Below, in pieces: positions 15,958 through 25,169 of a DNA stretch of 64,000 nt (position 1 is its first letter; each line of letters starts with the position of its first letter). The stretch comes from Leptonema illini DSM 21528 (lineage in GTDB: Bacteria; Spirochaetota; Leptospiria; Leptospirales; Leptonemataceae). Location of the stretch: positions 2,323,728 through 2,387,727 of the forward strand of contig NZ_JH597773.1 of the NCBI RefSeq assembly GCF_000243335.1. The letters are read 5' to 3'. The position numbers were made by a program, and so were the translations under genes. The notes beneath the pieces were generated by a model. That model did no database searches. It was not told the origin of the DNA and saw nothing but the letters and a program-made list of their open reading frames with translations.

Positions 15958-17230
15958 CTGGGTTATCCTCCATACGTATAACTACTGTGGGAGCGAGGAT
16001 GATTTCGCCCCCGTCAATCTTTGAAACGGCTGAACGCACGGCGCTCTCGCTTGCCTCATGCGTTACGATGACGACATCGACGGGCTCGCGGCCCTCTTCC
16101 TGATGCATCGTCGCAATGGAGATGTCATGCTCGGCCAGAACGCCGGCGATGCGCGCCAGAACGCCCGGACGATCGACCGTCCGAAAACGAAAATAAAAAC
16201 GATACCGCGCATCTTCAAGCGATTTCAGGGGCTGTAGATCGCCGACCCAGCGGTTTGCCGAGCCGCTGCCGATGGCGACAAGATCAGAGAGCACCGCCGC
16301 TGCCGTTGGAAGGGCCCCCGCTCCGCGGCCGACGATGAGCGACGGGCCGGCGTAACGTTCTTCGATAAAGAGGGCGTTAAATTCGTCGCGCACGTCGGCA
16401 AGAAGATGATTGGCCGGAATCATCGCCGGATGCACGCGCAAAAGCAGTCGATCGTCGACGCGACGGGCGATGGCAAGCAGACGGATCACACGTCCCATCT
16501 TTCGCGCAAGCTCATGGTCGACGCGATGAAAGCTCTCTATGCCCTCGACGACGATATCGCTATCGCGCACGGAGACGTCAAAGGCAAGCATCGATAAGAT
16601 GGCAAGCTTCTGTGCCGCATCTTTGCCCGAAACGTCGAAGCTCGGGTCGGCCTCGGCGAATCCCTTCTGCTGCGCCAGTTTCAACGCCTCGGCATATTCC
16701 ATGCCGTCATCCTGCATTCTTGTAATGATAAAATTGCATGTACCGTTCAGAATACCGACCATGCGCTGCATACCGCCGGCCGACCAGATAAGACGCATGT
16801 TGCGCACCAGCGGCAGAGCACCGCCCACAGCGGCCTCGAAGCCGATCGTCGTTGCCGGATTTTTCTTGCGTCCCTCGGCGATGGCCTCAAAGATCTCGGC
16901 CGATCTCGCCGCGATCAACGCCTTATTCGCCGTCACCACGCTCTTCCCGGCTCGCAGCGCCTTGAGAATCGCTGTGCCGGCCGGATCAAGGCCTCCCATC
17001 AGCTCGACGACAAGCTCGACCGAGGGATCGTCAATGACCTCGTCGATCGACGCCGTCGGAGCATAGGCAGAAAGCACAGGCTTCTTTTGAAAACTGCGGT
17101 CGGCAACACGACGCAGTACCGGACGCACTCCCGTTCGCGAGGCAATACGCTCGCCCTCGGTTTCCAGAATCTCGATCAATCCGCGCCCGACCGTGCCCGC
17201 ACCAAGAAGTCCTATACCAATTTCTTTCAT
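15944..17230 (-). CDS. hom: Homoserine dehydrogenase with ACT domain
   Basis: 428 residues, monofunctional form. The NAD(P) fold starts GIGLLGAGTVGRGLIEIL; the central catalytic part shows TANKALIAA, GFEAAVGGALPLVRNMR, GILNGTCNFI and the DVSGKDAAQKLAIL block with the catalytic Lys. The C-terminal ACT domain (about 350-420, starting RTVDRPGVLARIAGVLAEHDISI) would bind a pathway amino acid for feedback control. It converts aspartate semialdehyde to homoserine for Thr/Met synthesis; homoserine kinase lies 11 kb away at 27683. No leader peptide or attenuator is visible upstream. Confidence 0.95.
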   Translation of the reverse strand: MKEIGIGLLGAGTVGRGLIEILETEGERIASRTGVRPVLRRVADRSFQKKPVLSAYAPTASIDEVIDDPSVELVVELMGGLDPAGTAILKALRAGKSVVTANKALIAARSAEIFEAIAEGRKKNPATTIGFEAAVGGALPLVRNMRLIWSAGGMQRMVGILNGTCNFIITRMQDDGMEYAEALKLAQQKGFAEADPSFDVSGKDAAQKLAILSMLAFDVSVRDSDIVVEGIESFHRVDHELARKMGRVIRLLAIARRVDDRLLLRVHPAMIPANHLLADVRDEFNALFIEERYAGPSLIVGRGAGALPTAAAVLSDLVAIGSGSANRWVGDLQPLKSLEDARYRFYFRFRTVDRPGVLARIAGVLAEHDISIATMHQEEGREPVDVVIVTHEASESAVRSAVSKIDGGEIILAPTVVIRMEDNPDASL

Positions 17231-17350
17231 AATGACAGAGTTACCGTATTCCCGCTGCTATGAGCACACAGAGCGTGCTCGCACGACCCGACGGGCCGAC
17301 ATCCCAACTTTACGTTTCTTGATCTGAAGTCGATACTAATTCGCCATCGG

Positions 17351-18049
17351 TCAGTGTCGCCCGGCCTGCAACTGCCGCGCGAAGCGATCGATGTTCGCCG
17401 TGTCTGATTTCCAGACCCGACGGTAATCATGCCAGACGATCAATCCCGAAAGCAACGTGCCGAGGCCGATGACGGCAGCCGTCTGCGGGCCATCGAGCGC
17501 TGTGGGCAGCCCCTGTGACTGCCTGTAGCCGGCCATCAGGGCATACGAGAGGCCAAACGTAAAGGGGGATGAGAGAAGAAAGATATTGCGACCCCGTTCA
17601 AAACGGGTTTCGGTAAACTCCGGCTCGCCGTAAAACGGGTTGTGTGAGTCGGGGTCGATGCGCCATCCGAACTGAGGCAGATACGTTCGTTCGAGGTAGA
17701 TGCGATCCTGCTGTCTCTGGAACTCGGCCTCAAGACGGGCCTCTTCGAGCGCATGCCTCGACTTCGGACGCTCGACGTCGACGGCCCGTGCCGGATCATC
17801 GGCGGGGCGGCCCTCGGGGTTACGAAAGAAACGCTGTGCCGGCGATTCCTGCTGCACACGATTGCGAAGATACGGCGGAATCATGGCGGGCCTGTATGCC
17901 GGATCTCTGGGCGTGGCGCGCTTCTCTTCAGTAGAGGACGGCACGGACTGTGCCTGCACCGGCACAGAGAGCGTCGCAAGAATGAGAACAGAGACGAGCG
18001 ATCCTATCCTGTTCTTTATCGTCCTTTTACAGATCAACTTACGGATCAA
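17351..18049 (-). CDS. Exported protein of unknown function with C-terminal membrane segments
   Basis: 232 residues. A basic N-terminus and hydrophobic segment (SLVSVLILATLSVPVQAQS) look like a Sec signal. A Pro/Arg/Glu-rich, likely unstructured region (about 35-125) is followed by two hydrophobic segments (NIFLLSSPFTFGLSYALMAGY and AAVIGLGTLLSGLIVW). The layout of a signal, a low-complexity linker and a small membrane domain recalls spirochaete envelope proteins, but I do not recognise it. It lies between hom and mtnP on the same strand, 15 bp after mtnP, and so is possibly an operon partner of it. Confidence 0.65.
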   Translation of the reverse strand: MIRKLICKRTIKNRIGSLVSVLILATLSVPVQAQSVPSSTEEKRATPRDPAYRPAMIPPYLRNRVQQESPAQRFFRNPEGRPADDPARAVDVERPKSRHALEEARLEAEFQRQQDRIYLERTYLPQFGWRIDPDSHNPFYGEPEFTETRFERGRNIFLLSSPFTFGLSYALMAGYRQSQGLPTALDGPQTAAVIGLGTLLSGLIVWHDYRRVWKSDTANIDRFARQLQAGRH

Positions 18050-18064
18050 CGCCTCACCTGCCCT

Positions 18065-18928
18065 TTACCGAAACGAATCGGGGAATAGATACTCCAGCTT
18101 CTTAAGCGCCTGTGCATTCCGGCTGCCGGGAGACGTAATGACTGCCGCCGACGACGTCCCTTTAAACGGATTCGGCAGCTGCGACGCCGGACCGATCAGC
18201 TCTTTCACCAGTTTACGGGCATTCTCTGCATTGGCATGCAGATTTCCGATGACCATCTCAACCGTAACGGGCTCTTCTTCCACCTTCCAGCAGTCGTAGT
18301 CCGTCGACATGCAGACCATCTGATACGAGATCTCGGCCTCACGGGCAAGCTTCGCCTCGGGCAGAACGCTCATGTTGATAATGTCAGCGCCCCACTGCCT
18401 GTACATCAGCGATTCGGCGCGTGTCGAGAAGGCCGGGCCTTCCATGCAGATGAGTGTGCGATCGCGATGAAAGGGCACCTCAATCGTCGCATGCTTCGAC
18501 CAGATCAGATCGGCAAGAATCGACGAGAACGGATCGGCAAACATAACGTGTACGACGACGCCTTCTTCAAAGAACGTAGATGGGCGGGCCTTTGTGCGAT
18601 CGATAATCTGCGACGGTAAAACAAAATGACGGGGAGCGATCTCTTCGCGCAGCGATCCGACTGCCGAGAAGGCAATGATCTGCTCGACACCGAGCGACTT
18701 CAGGGCGGCGATATTCGCCCGTGCCGGCACCTCAGACGGATTGAGAAAATGTCCGCGACCATGACGCGCAAGAAAGGCCACCGGAGTTCCGTCGTACTTA
18801 CCGACGATGATGCTGTCGGAGGGCTTACCCCATGGGGTTTCGGGAAAATATTCCTCTTCAATCTCAAGGCCGTCGATCTCATAGAGGCCCGATCCGCCGA
18901 TGATGGCTACCTTAACATCTTTTCGCAT
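18065..18928 (-). CDS. mtnP: S-methyl-5'-thioadenosine phosphorylase
   Basis: 287-residue PNP/MTAP-family enzyme that phosphorolyses methylthioadenosine to adenine and methylthioribose-1-phosphate in methionine salvage. Seen: VAIIGGSGLYEIDGLE at the phosphate site, ARHGRGHFLNPSEVPARANI, the central block AFSAVGSLREEIAPRHFVLPSQIIDRT, CMEGPAFSTRAES, and the base-binding segment SVLPEAKLAREAEISYQMVCMSTDYDCW with the D-x-D pair of MTAP. Length and motifs fit MtnP better than purine nucleoside phosphorylase. Confidence 0.92.
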   Translation of the reverse strand: MRKDVKVAIIGGSGLYEIDGLEIEEEYFPETPWGKPSDSIIVGKYDGTPVAFLARHGRGHFLNPSEVPARANIAALKSLGVEQIIAFSAVGSLREEIAPRHFVLPSQIIDRTKARPSTFFEEGVVVHVMFADPFSSILADLIWSKHATIEVPFHRDRTLICMEGPAFSTRAESLMYRQWGADIINMSVLPEAKLAREAEISYQMVCMSTDYDCWKVEEEPVTVEMVIGNLHANAENARKLVKELIGPASQLPNPFKGTSSAAVITSPGSRNAQALKKLEYLFPDSFR

Positions 18929-19243
18929 TGCGGAGGAAAGGTTTTTCTGAGCGGCGCGGAGGGCGAGAAGAAAATCGAGCGCACTTGCTTACCTTTGAGT
19001 GCGGAAAAAGAACGATAGGCTACCGCGGGATAAGAGTTCAGAGGGATGAACCTCAGAGGCCGAGGAATTGCAGAGAAAGAAGAGAGGAGATCGACCTGTC
19101 CGGCAATCGCCTGATGGCCCTCTCTACGCAAGAAAGCGGATATACGCTACTGCTTAAAGTAGTATGGGAACGAGGCTACGCTAAAGTCATAAAGGAGTAA
19201 TTCTCTCACATCTCAAAGCCCACGGATCGATTTCGCAACTCGA
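18929..19243. other. Gene-free spacer with purine-rich degenerate repeat
   Basis: 315 bp between mtnP and the SH3 lipoprotein gene, both on minus. An open plus-strand frame here has no protein-like composition. The stretch near 19046-19095 is rich in CAGAG/GAGG units like those at 30674 and 41048. A small inverted repeat TACTGCTTAAAGTAGTA lies at about 19150. No convincing promoter was found. Confidence 0.4.
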
Positions 19244-20704
19244 CTAATAGGGTGCCTGAGCCTCCTGCCGAAAGGGCCGGGCCGCATCCCATTCTGCGCG
19301 ATAGCTCTCAGGTACGCCCTCGTCAAAGACGCGATCGATCTGTGGCTCGGATTGCATATCGTTGAAATGCATGCGCACGAAGAGCTCTGATACGAATTCT
19401 TCTGATTGAACGACTCCCATCTCCATAACGGACGGGGGTCCCTCCAGGGCACAGGACGGATACTTCAAATGCATATAGAAGGTACGGCCGTCCGTGCTGC
19501 GACGCATCTCCTGGCCGAAGTGAACCGAATAGACGGGCCCGAAGTCGCAGCTTCCTGCACCGGCATGGCTTTCAGGTTGATACGGATAGGATAGAAGGCG
19601 ACCTGGAAGAAGGACGAGCAACGCCTCGGTTATATGCGGGCAGCAGCACCGACAGTGGCTGAGCCTCGCAAATAGCATATTATCAAGAGGTCCGGAACTG
19701 ACGGAAACGTTATCCTCCGCCTGAATCGTATACTGTTTCTGCGACATCGGCTCTCTGAGAAAGACCGTTGTGCGAAGATCAGCGCTGCAACCGTCATCGG
19801 GCGGCTTTTCTCTGCTCGTATAGATCTCGTAACCGCTCTGCTCACGTCTCTCTGCCGTCACGGGAATCGGAGCCTGCGTTGAATCCCATTCATAGGCTCT
19901 GTTATAAAGATTCTCGAAATATTCCAGTGTTGCCAGTTCAAAGCTTCGCGTGAAATCGGGATCGGTCCCGATAAGTGCGAAGCCCGAGAAGACCCAGCCC
20001 TGCTTTCCGTTGTACTCCACCTTCATCCAGGAGCCTTTGCGATTCTCGATGCGAAAGGTATCGCGCTGACGAAGAAGGACACGCCCCGATTCTTTATAGG
20101 GGATCAGGCCCGAAATCGAAGAATCAAGGGAAGGCCCCGAACGCAGATTCAGTCCGGATCGCGCAATAGATGCAAAATAGAATTCGACAGGCGAACTGGA
20201 CAGCTGCTGCTCGTCAACCCATCCCGTTGCATTCGGCGTCGACACCTTGATCCAGAATTCCAGATAAGTCGAATTCAAGCGCTTCACCGTACGCGTTAGC
20301 CCACCCGTGCCGATAACCTCGGTTGCGTTGGCCAGGTGAGTGATGATCGTGCCTCCGGGACTACGATATAAAGGAACGCCTTCAATACCTCTCGTGTACC
20401 GAATCGTTTTCAGAGGTTGATCGGCTATTTCCAGATACCAGCGGCCGATCGTGCCCGTCCGGCCTTCATAGGTTACCCTGTAGTCGTCTCCTGTGGCGCC
20501 GGTGACGGTCAGCTCGGTGTTGTAAGGAACATGCAGCGAATCCTGCTCGCTGCCGTCCAGATTCAGATGAGCTCCGGTTAAAACGGAAACCCTGGCCTTC
20601 TGCGGATACCGGTCTTTTGAACAGCCGAGGAAAACGGGAAAAAAGACCGACATGATGGAAAGAAAAGGAAGCAAGAATAACCCTTTTTTAAAGCTGTGAC
20701 TCAC
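19244..20704 (-). CDS. Lipoprotein with bacterial SH3 domains
   Basis: About 486 residues from a GTG at 20704 that follows AGAGGA at proper spacing; the frame is open 22 codons further, but that part lies before the signal sequence. Signal peptide SFKKGLFLLPFLSIMSVFFPVFLGC, with a relaxed spirochaete-type lipobox ending LGC. At least two SH3b-like units follow, the clearest with LNLRSGPSLDSSISGLIP...GSWMKVEYNGKQGWVFSGFAL. The C-terminal 220 residues, with Cys clusters (SHCRCCCPH), are unrecognised. Probably a periplasmic or surface protein binding peptidoglycan or glycans. Confidence 0.75.
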   Translation of the reverse strand: MSHSFKKGLFLLPFLSIMSVFFPVFLGCSKDRYPQKARVSVLTGAHLNLDGSEQDSLHVPYNTELTVTGATGDDYRVTYEGRTGTIGRWYLEIADQPLKTIRYTRGIEGVPLYRSPGGTIITHLANATEVIGTGGLTRTVKRLNSTYLEFWIKVSTPNATGWVDEQQLSSSPVEFYFASIARSGLNLRSGPSLDSSISGLIPYKESGRVLLRQRDTFRIENRKGSWMKVEYNGKQGWVFSGFALIGTDPDFTRSFELATLEYFENLYNRAYEWDSTQAPIPVTAERREQSGYEIYTSREKPPDDGCSADLRTTVFLREPMSQKQYTIQAEDNVSVSSGPLDNMLFARLSHCRCCCPHITEALLVLLPGRLLSYPYQPESHAGAGSCDFGPVYSVHFGQEMRRSTDGRTFYMHLKYPSCALEGPPSVMEMGVVQSEEFVSELFVRMHFNDMQSEPQIDRVFDEGVPESYRAEWDAARPFRQEAQAPY

Positions 20705-20744
20705 AGGTACGTCCTCTCTTGCATTAGATGAAAATTCAATCGAT

Positions 20745-20947
20745 TTATGGACTGGCAGATGCAAAGTCATTCAGATCCTGAAGAATCGGCAACAGCTGTC
20801 TTCCTCGTTCCGTCAGACTGTATCCACCTTCGACGAGTTCGACGTAACCGGCCGCTCGCAGATCTTTCATGCGTCCGTTCAGCACCGTAGGCGATAGATT
20901 GCCACAGCGAGCCTTGAAACAGACGACCGTAGAAGGAACGCATGCAA
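20745..20947 (-). pseudogene. Remnant of an HxlR-type winged-helix regulator
   Basis: The minus strand encodes LSPTVLNGRMKDLRAAGY and, further on, GGYSLTERGRQLLPILQDL, the recognition helix, wing and C-terminal helix of an HxlR-family MarR-like repressor, ending at TAA (20745-20747). The N-terminal half, including the start, is missing: the frame is closed by a TGA about 15 codons before the domain, and the DNA there belongs to the end of the neighbouring frameshifted gene. No in-frame ATG precedes the domain. It appears to be a decayed or deletion-truncated gene. A longer frame elsewhere in this interval is a shadow. Confidence 0.65.
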
Positions 20948-21600
20948 CTACTTCGCCGTTTCAACCGGCGTGGGGTTAGACGGAAAAACCACAACGCTAT
21001 GAGCAGAGGCAATCATCGCCTCTCTTTCAGCATCGATCTGCAAATCAAGTGGCGCCCGCATGGCAATCAACGCAGTTCGATTAGCAAGCAGTTGTGTCCA
21101 GAGATCAAGCCGATACCAGCGGCCTGACGGATCGCCGCCCTCTTTCTTCCTGTAACGGAAGGCGATATGCTCTGCATCCTGGCCCCCAGTTTAATCTTCG
21201 TTGGTCTTACAATCATCTGCCCTTCAGGCAAACGATGCAGGAACGCAGTAATCAATTTTTCAGGATGCTGCGTTATGATTGCATCCATGGGATATTCACA
21301 GAGAACAAACAGCGGTTCCGGTGCGTTCGGAATAGAAATCTGGGCGCTCTTCGCTGTCATAGTGTAATCGAAAAGCCGATTCAGAACCGTGGAGGGAGGA
21401 GTAGTTTGATCCTTGTCTGTTTCCTGTTTGTCTACAAGTGCCCGGGAAACGTTGCGATCGTTAACATGCCAGGTAGAAGGAATCTCCATAGATAGATGGA
21501 GGCAAAGGTCGATCCGCTTCGTCGACTGAGCCTGTGCAGGCGATGATGTTAACAGAATGGTGGCCAGAAGGCCGGCTTGAATCAGAAGTGATCTCTTCAC
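20948..21600 (-). pseudogene. Exported protein gene interrupted by a one-base frameshift
   Basis: From a GTG at 21600 (GAGGTG site upstream) the product begins with a clear signal peptide (KRSLLIQAGLLATILLTSSPAQAQS) and an alpha/beta domain with IPSTWHVNDRNVS. Near 21183-21187 the coding strand has a run of five G; downstream, the protein-like frame shifts: GQDAEHIAFRYRKKEGGDP, RWYRLDLWTQLLANRTALI and so on to TAG at 20948-20950. A sixth G would give one continuous protein of about 216 residues. Uncorrected, the product changes frame and stops at 21067. This is either a sequencing error, a true mutation or slippage at the G tract. Family not recognised; the layout recalls small PsbP/DUF1795-type exported proteins. 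Confidence 0.7.
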
Positions 21601-21630
21601 TTGCTCACCTCGTGCCTGCCGACGGGCCCC

Positions 21631-22557
21631 TTAAAGCTCTTTCGACGCCTTATCGAGAAAGGTCTTCTCCTTGCGCGAAAGCGAGTCCATGCCTTCTCTT
21701 GAGATCTTCTCAAGCAGACGATCGACCTCTTCTTTCATCTCGATGCGGCGCTCGATCTCTTTGCGCTTCTTATCGAGCCGCTTCTTTTTCTTCTGTTCTT
21801 CGAGCCGGGCCTTGAAGCGGGCGACCATGCCCATCTTTTCGGTATCGGCGCCGGCGGCGAAACGCGAGGCGGGCTGGCTCGATGAACGCGTCGAATAATA
21901 CGGATTGCCGGAATAGCTATCCTGATAGAGCCGGCCGCTGCGGGACTTCAAGAAAAGAAAGAGGACGCCGGAGGCCGCGCTGGCCAGCTGCATGACAAGC
22001 GTGTCGGTCCGTCCCATAAGTAAAAAGATAAACAGGATGAGCACGATCCACTTCATGCGCAGCGGGAAGATAAACATAAAAAGGGCCTGGCGGTTCGGCC
22101 AGAGCACGCCATAGGCGACCATCATAGCGGCCAGGCCGCCGCCGAAGCCATAGGCGATAAAGGGCTGCCCGAGAGCCATACCGAGTGCGACGGTAAAGAG
22201 GCCGCCAAGCATCTGCGACAGGAAGAAAAAGCTGTAGAAATTGCGGCTGCCCCAGAGGCGGTCGAGTTCAGAGCCGAAGCTCCAGAGGATGAGCATCTCA
22301 AAAAGCAGCGAAATGCCATCCGAAAACCCAAATCCGAAGGGAGAGATCGCTCCTCTGACGACAAAAAAATGTGTGATCAGGGAGAGGGGTTGGAAATCCT
22401 GACTCGCAGAGAGGACGAGCGGAGCCAGCTGCGCCGGTCCCACCTGAAAAAACAGCGTGGCGACCAGCTGAACGGCAAAGGCCAGGACAAAAAGAACCAT
22501 CAGCCTGAGAATCCCGTCTGAAGTGACCGGATATTGGATTTCGTATCCCTGCTGCAT
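21631..22557 (-). CDS. Rhomboid-like membrane protein lacking the catalytic dyad
   Basis: 308 residues from the ATG at 22557 (GGAGGAT site upstream); longer starts are unlikely. Six hydrophobic segments span about residues 15-215, with the rhomboid landmarks of a W-G-S-R-N loop and a TM4-like GFGGGLAAMMVAYG. Where an active rhomboid has G-x-S-G this has G-G-G, and the TM6 His is absent (LASAASGVLFLF), so it should be a pseudoprotease. The tail is Lys/Glu-rich coiled coil (EEQKKKKRLDKKRKEIERR), ending in a short helical unit with SLSRKEKTFLDKAS. Such proteins may bind membrane substrates without cleaving them. Confidence 0.75.
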   Translation of the reverse strand: MQQGYEIQYPVTSDGILRLMVLFVLAFAVQLVATLFFQVGPAQLAPLVLSASQDFQPLSLITHFFVVRGAISPFGFGFSDGISLLFEMLILWSFGSELDRLWGSRNFYSFFFLSQMLGGLFTVALGMALGQPFIAYGFGGGLAAMMVAYGVLWPNRQALFMFIFPLRMKWIVLILFIFLLMGRTDTLVMQLASAASGVLFLFLKSRSGRLYQDSYSGNPYYSTRSSSQPASRFAAGADTEKMGMVARFKARLEEQKKKKRLDKKRKEIERRIEMKEEVDRLLEKISREGMDSLSRKEKTFLDKASKEL

Positions 22558-22613
22558 GAGCTTAGATCCTCCGCGTACCCTGCCAGGCAAGTAGAACCAG
22601 GAAGAAACCAGGT

Positions 22614-25058
22614 ATGGAAGAAAAAAAAGTTCGAGAACTGCGATTTTACAAGTATTTCGTTGTGCTTCTGATGTCGGCAGCGGTCGTCGGCGGCCTGGCG
22701 TTTGGCGCACTCATCGGTGTCGTCGCCGACGGAGACCTCTCGCTGCTTGCCGGGTATCGCCCCTCTCGCCCCACTCGCCTCTATGATATTCGTGGCCGGC
22801 TCTTTGCCGAGATCTACCGACACCGCCAGGATCTGACACGTTACGATCGCATCCCGCCCGAGGTGCTGCAGGCATTTTTATCGGTTGAAGACGATCACTT
22901 CTATCATCACCATGGCTTTGACGTTCCGGGTATCTTTCGCGCCGCCATCAAGAACGTTCTCGCCGGTCGCATCGTCCAGGGCGGATCAACGCTGACACAG
23001 CAGGTTGCCAAACAGATCTATCTGAACGCCGAGAAGAAGCGTCCGAAAACCTTCACACAGAAGATTCGCGAAACCGTACTCGCACTCAAAATGGAAGAGG
23101 CTCTCTCTAAAGAAGAGATTCTCGAGCTCTATTTTAACGTCATCTATCTGGGCCACGGCTGCGAAGGCCTGAACTGCGCCACGGCCGTCTATTTCGACAA
23201 ACGCGTCGAAGACCTCACGCTGGGCGAGGCGGCGCTGATGGCCCGACTTCCTAAGTCGCCCGTCGAGTACTCCCCCTATAAGTATCCTGAAAACGCGAAA
23301 AGCCAGCATAAGTTCGTGCTCGAACGCATGGTCGACGCCGGTTATATTGCCGGCGAACAGGCCGAGAAGATCCACACGGATTTCTGGAACGAATACTGGG
23401 GCTACTTCATCGTTCGTTCGCCATCAAAGAACATCCGCTCTGAGCGTCTGGACATGGCCCCCTACTTCACCGAATACGTGCGTAACGTGCTCGAACAGAG
23501 TCCCGAGGTCGGCGACGAGCTGCTCTACAGCGGAGGCCTTCGCGTCTACACCACGCTCGATCTTGACGAACAGCGCATCGCTCAAGATGAGATGGACAGG
23601 GCGCTTGAAAACGCCAACCGCATCGGCCGTAACTACGCGAAAAGCTCGGGCAAGGCCGGCGTCGATATGAGCCTGTTCGGCATCCATCGCCTGCTGGCAA
23701 GCATCGTTCCCGTCGGCGGCCCCGTCGTTACAGGGCTAACGCCAGGACAGCAGCTTCAGAAGTATATGGAAGAGGGCCTGCTTGATAGCGCGCAGATCCT
23801 CACGTATTTTAATCCGGCCGATCGCGAAGCTGCAGGATTCGAAGAGCTGCGTAAGGTTACCCGTGACTTCACCGAGAACCTGAACGTCGAAGGCGCCTTC
23901 ATCAGTCTGAACCATGCCACCGGCGGCATCACGGCCATGATCGGCGGACGAGAATTCTCGCCGCAGAACCAGTTTAACCGAGCGCTTTTCGCCCGACGTC
24001 AGCCCGGCTCGGCCTTCAAGATCTTCGTATATGGGGCGGGCCTTGAGCGTCGCGTCATCAACTCGATGAGTCCGCTGAACGATGCTCCGCTGTACAACAT
24101 CGCCGACGACGGCAGCTCCTGGGCGCCGGCGAACTACGACGAAGGCTTTATGGGACTTGTTCCGGCGACGATGGCAATGGCATACTCGCTCAATACCTGC
24201 TCGGTACAGACCTACTACAAGGTCGGCCCGACGCCGATCGTTAACCTTGCGATGCGCATGATGAAGATCACAAGCCCGCGTCGCTTCAACTACGACCCCG
24301 CTCTCTCGCTCGGTTCGAGCGAGATCACTCCGATGGAACTGGCGACGGCGACGGCCATCATCGCCAACGATGGAAAAAACGTCATCCCCTACGCCATTCG
24401 TTCGGTACGCACATCGGGCGGTGATCCGATCTACAGCCAGGAACGCACCGTACGCGATGCCATCCATACGATGACGAAGAACAACTCCATTCAGGTGATC
24501 GAACCCGGTCTTGCCTTTATTCTGCGTCAGATGATGATCCGCACAGCCGATTCGGGCACCGTCACTCGCGGCCTGCGCACGCCCGGCGAAGGCGGATTCT
24601 CGGGCGATATGGCCGCGAAAACAGGAACGACGTCGAGCTGGTCCGATGCCTGGGTAACCTCGTTTAATCCGCAGTTCTCGACCGTGATCTGGTTCGGCTT
24701 CGATAAGTCTTCGGTCACGCTCGGCCCCGGACAGGCAGGCGGCGCCATCGCCACGCCCGTTCTCGGTTCGGTGATGCGACGCTATTACAATACGATCGGA
24801 ACTCCCGCTCCTTCGTTCAAGGATCGGTCGGATGGGAACCGTCCGCCGCATGACGTGGTGCCCGTAAGCTGCGATGGCTGGGCGCTTGCGTCGACTGAGA
24901 TCAAAGGTCAGACGCTGAAACCTCCTATGGATGCGATCTGCGGCATCAGCGAAGAGACGCGCATCTACGACCAGCGCGAGCTTCTGATGAAAGAACTGGG
25001 CATCACACCCGAAGAGATCGGCGGACAGAAAGGCGTGCGCGTTCGCTTCCGCGATTAA
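22614..25058 (+). CDS. mrcA: Penicillin-binding protein 1A, bifunctional class A
   Basis: 814 residues. A cytoplasmic start and signal anchor (about 10-40) precede the GT51 glycosyltransferase domain with VEDDHFYHHHGFD (catalytic Glu92) and GGSTLTQQVAKQIYL, then the transpeptidase with RQPGSAFKIF (Ser466, Lys469), AYSLNTC (Ser525-x-Asn527) and AKTGTTSSW (Lys669). It polymerises lipid II and cross-links the peptides in the periplasm. An insertion near residues 330-400 separates the two domains. It is divergent from the rhomboid-like gene with 56 bp between the starts; hairpins at 25066 and 25097 follow. Confidence 0.96.
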   Translation: MEEKKVRELRFYKYFVVLLMSAAVVGGLAFGALIGVVADGDLSLLAGYRPSRPTRLYDIRGRLFAEIYRHRQDLTRYDRIPPEVLQAFLSVEDDHFYHHHGFDVPGIFRAAIKNVLAGRIVQGGSTLTQQVAKQIYLNAEKKRPKTFTQKIRETVLALKMEEALSKEEILELYFNVIYLGHGCEGLNCATAVYFDKRVEDLTLGEAALMARLPKSPVEYSPYKYPENAKSQHKFVLERMVDAGYIAGEQAEKIHTDFWNEYWGYFIVRSPSKNIRSERLDMAPYFTEYVRNVLEQSPEVGDELLYSGGLRVYTTLDLDEQRIAQDEMDRALENANRIGRNYAKSSGKAGVDMSLFGIHRLLASIVPVGGPVVTGLTPGQQLQKYMEEGLLDSAQILTYFNPADREAAGFEELRKVTRDFTENLNVEGAFISLNHATGGITAMIGGREFSPQNQFNRALFARRQPGSAFKIFVYGAGLERRVINSMSPLNDAPLYNIADDGSSWAPANYDEGFMGLVPATMAMAYSLNTCSVQTYYKVGPTPIVNLAMRMMKITSPRRFNYDPALSLGSSEITPMELATATAIIANDGKNVIPYAIRSVRTSGGDPIYSQERTVRDAIHTMTKNNSIQVIEPGLAFILRQMMIRTADSGTVTRGLRTPGEGGFSGDMAAKTGTTSSWSDAWVTSFNPQFSTVIWFGFDKSSVTLGPGQAGGAIATPVLGSVMRRYYNTIGTPAPSFKDRSDGNRPPHDVVPVSCDGWALASTEIKGQTLKPPMDAICGISEETRIYDQRELLMKELGITPEEIGGQKGVRVRFRD

Positions 25059-25065
25059 AATTTAC

Positions 25066-25112
25066 CCGCCTCAAGGCGGATTCGGGAATACGGGACGGGT
25101 CGCATGCGACCC
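25066..25112 (+). terminator. Two palindromic hairpins after PBP1A
   Basis: CCGCCT-CA-AGGCGG (25066-25079) and a perfect 16-bp palindrome GGGTCGCATGCGACCC (25097-25112) lie just after the stop. Neither is followed by a T run, so factor-independent termination is uncertain; a protein-binding site upstream of the S1-domain gene is another reading. Confidence 0.4.
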
Positions 25113-25169
25113 CGACCGTTCCGGCTATTATGACTTCAAGGTCGACGACCAACACATTTCGAGGATGAT

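Noticed and set aside
20767-21012. 81-codon minus-strand ORF
   Set aside because: It is a shadow frame of the HxlR remnant and the end of the frameshifted gene, which explain this DNA better.
23736-24851. 371-codon minus-strand ORF
   Set aside because: Antisense to PBP1A; Arg/His-rich composition typical of a GC-rich shadow frame.
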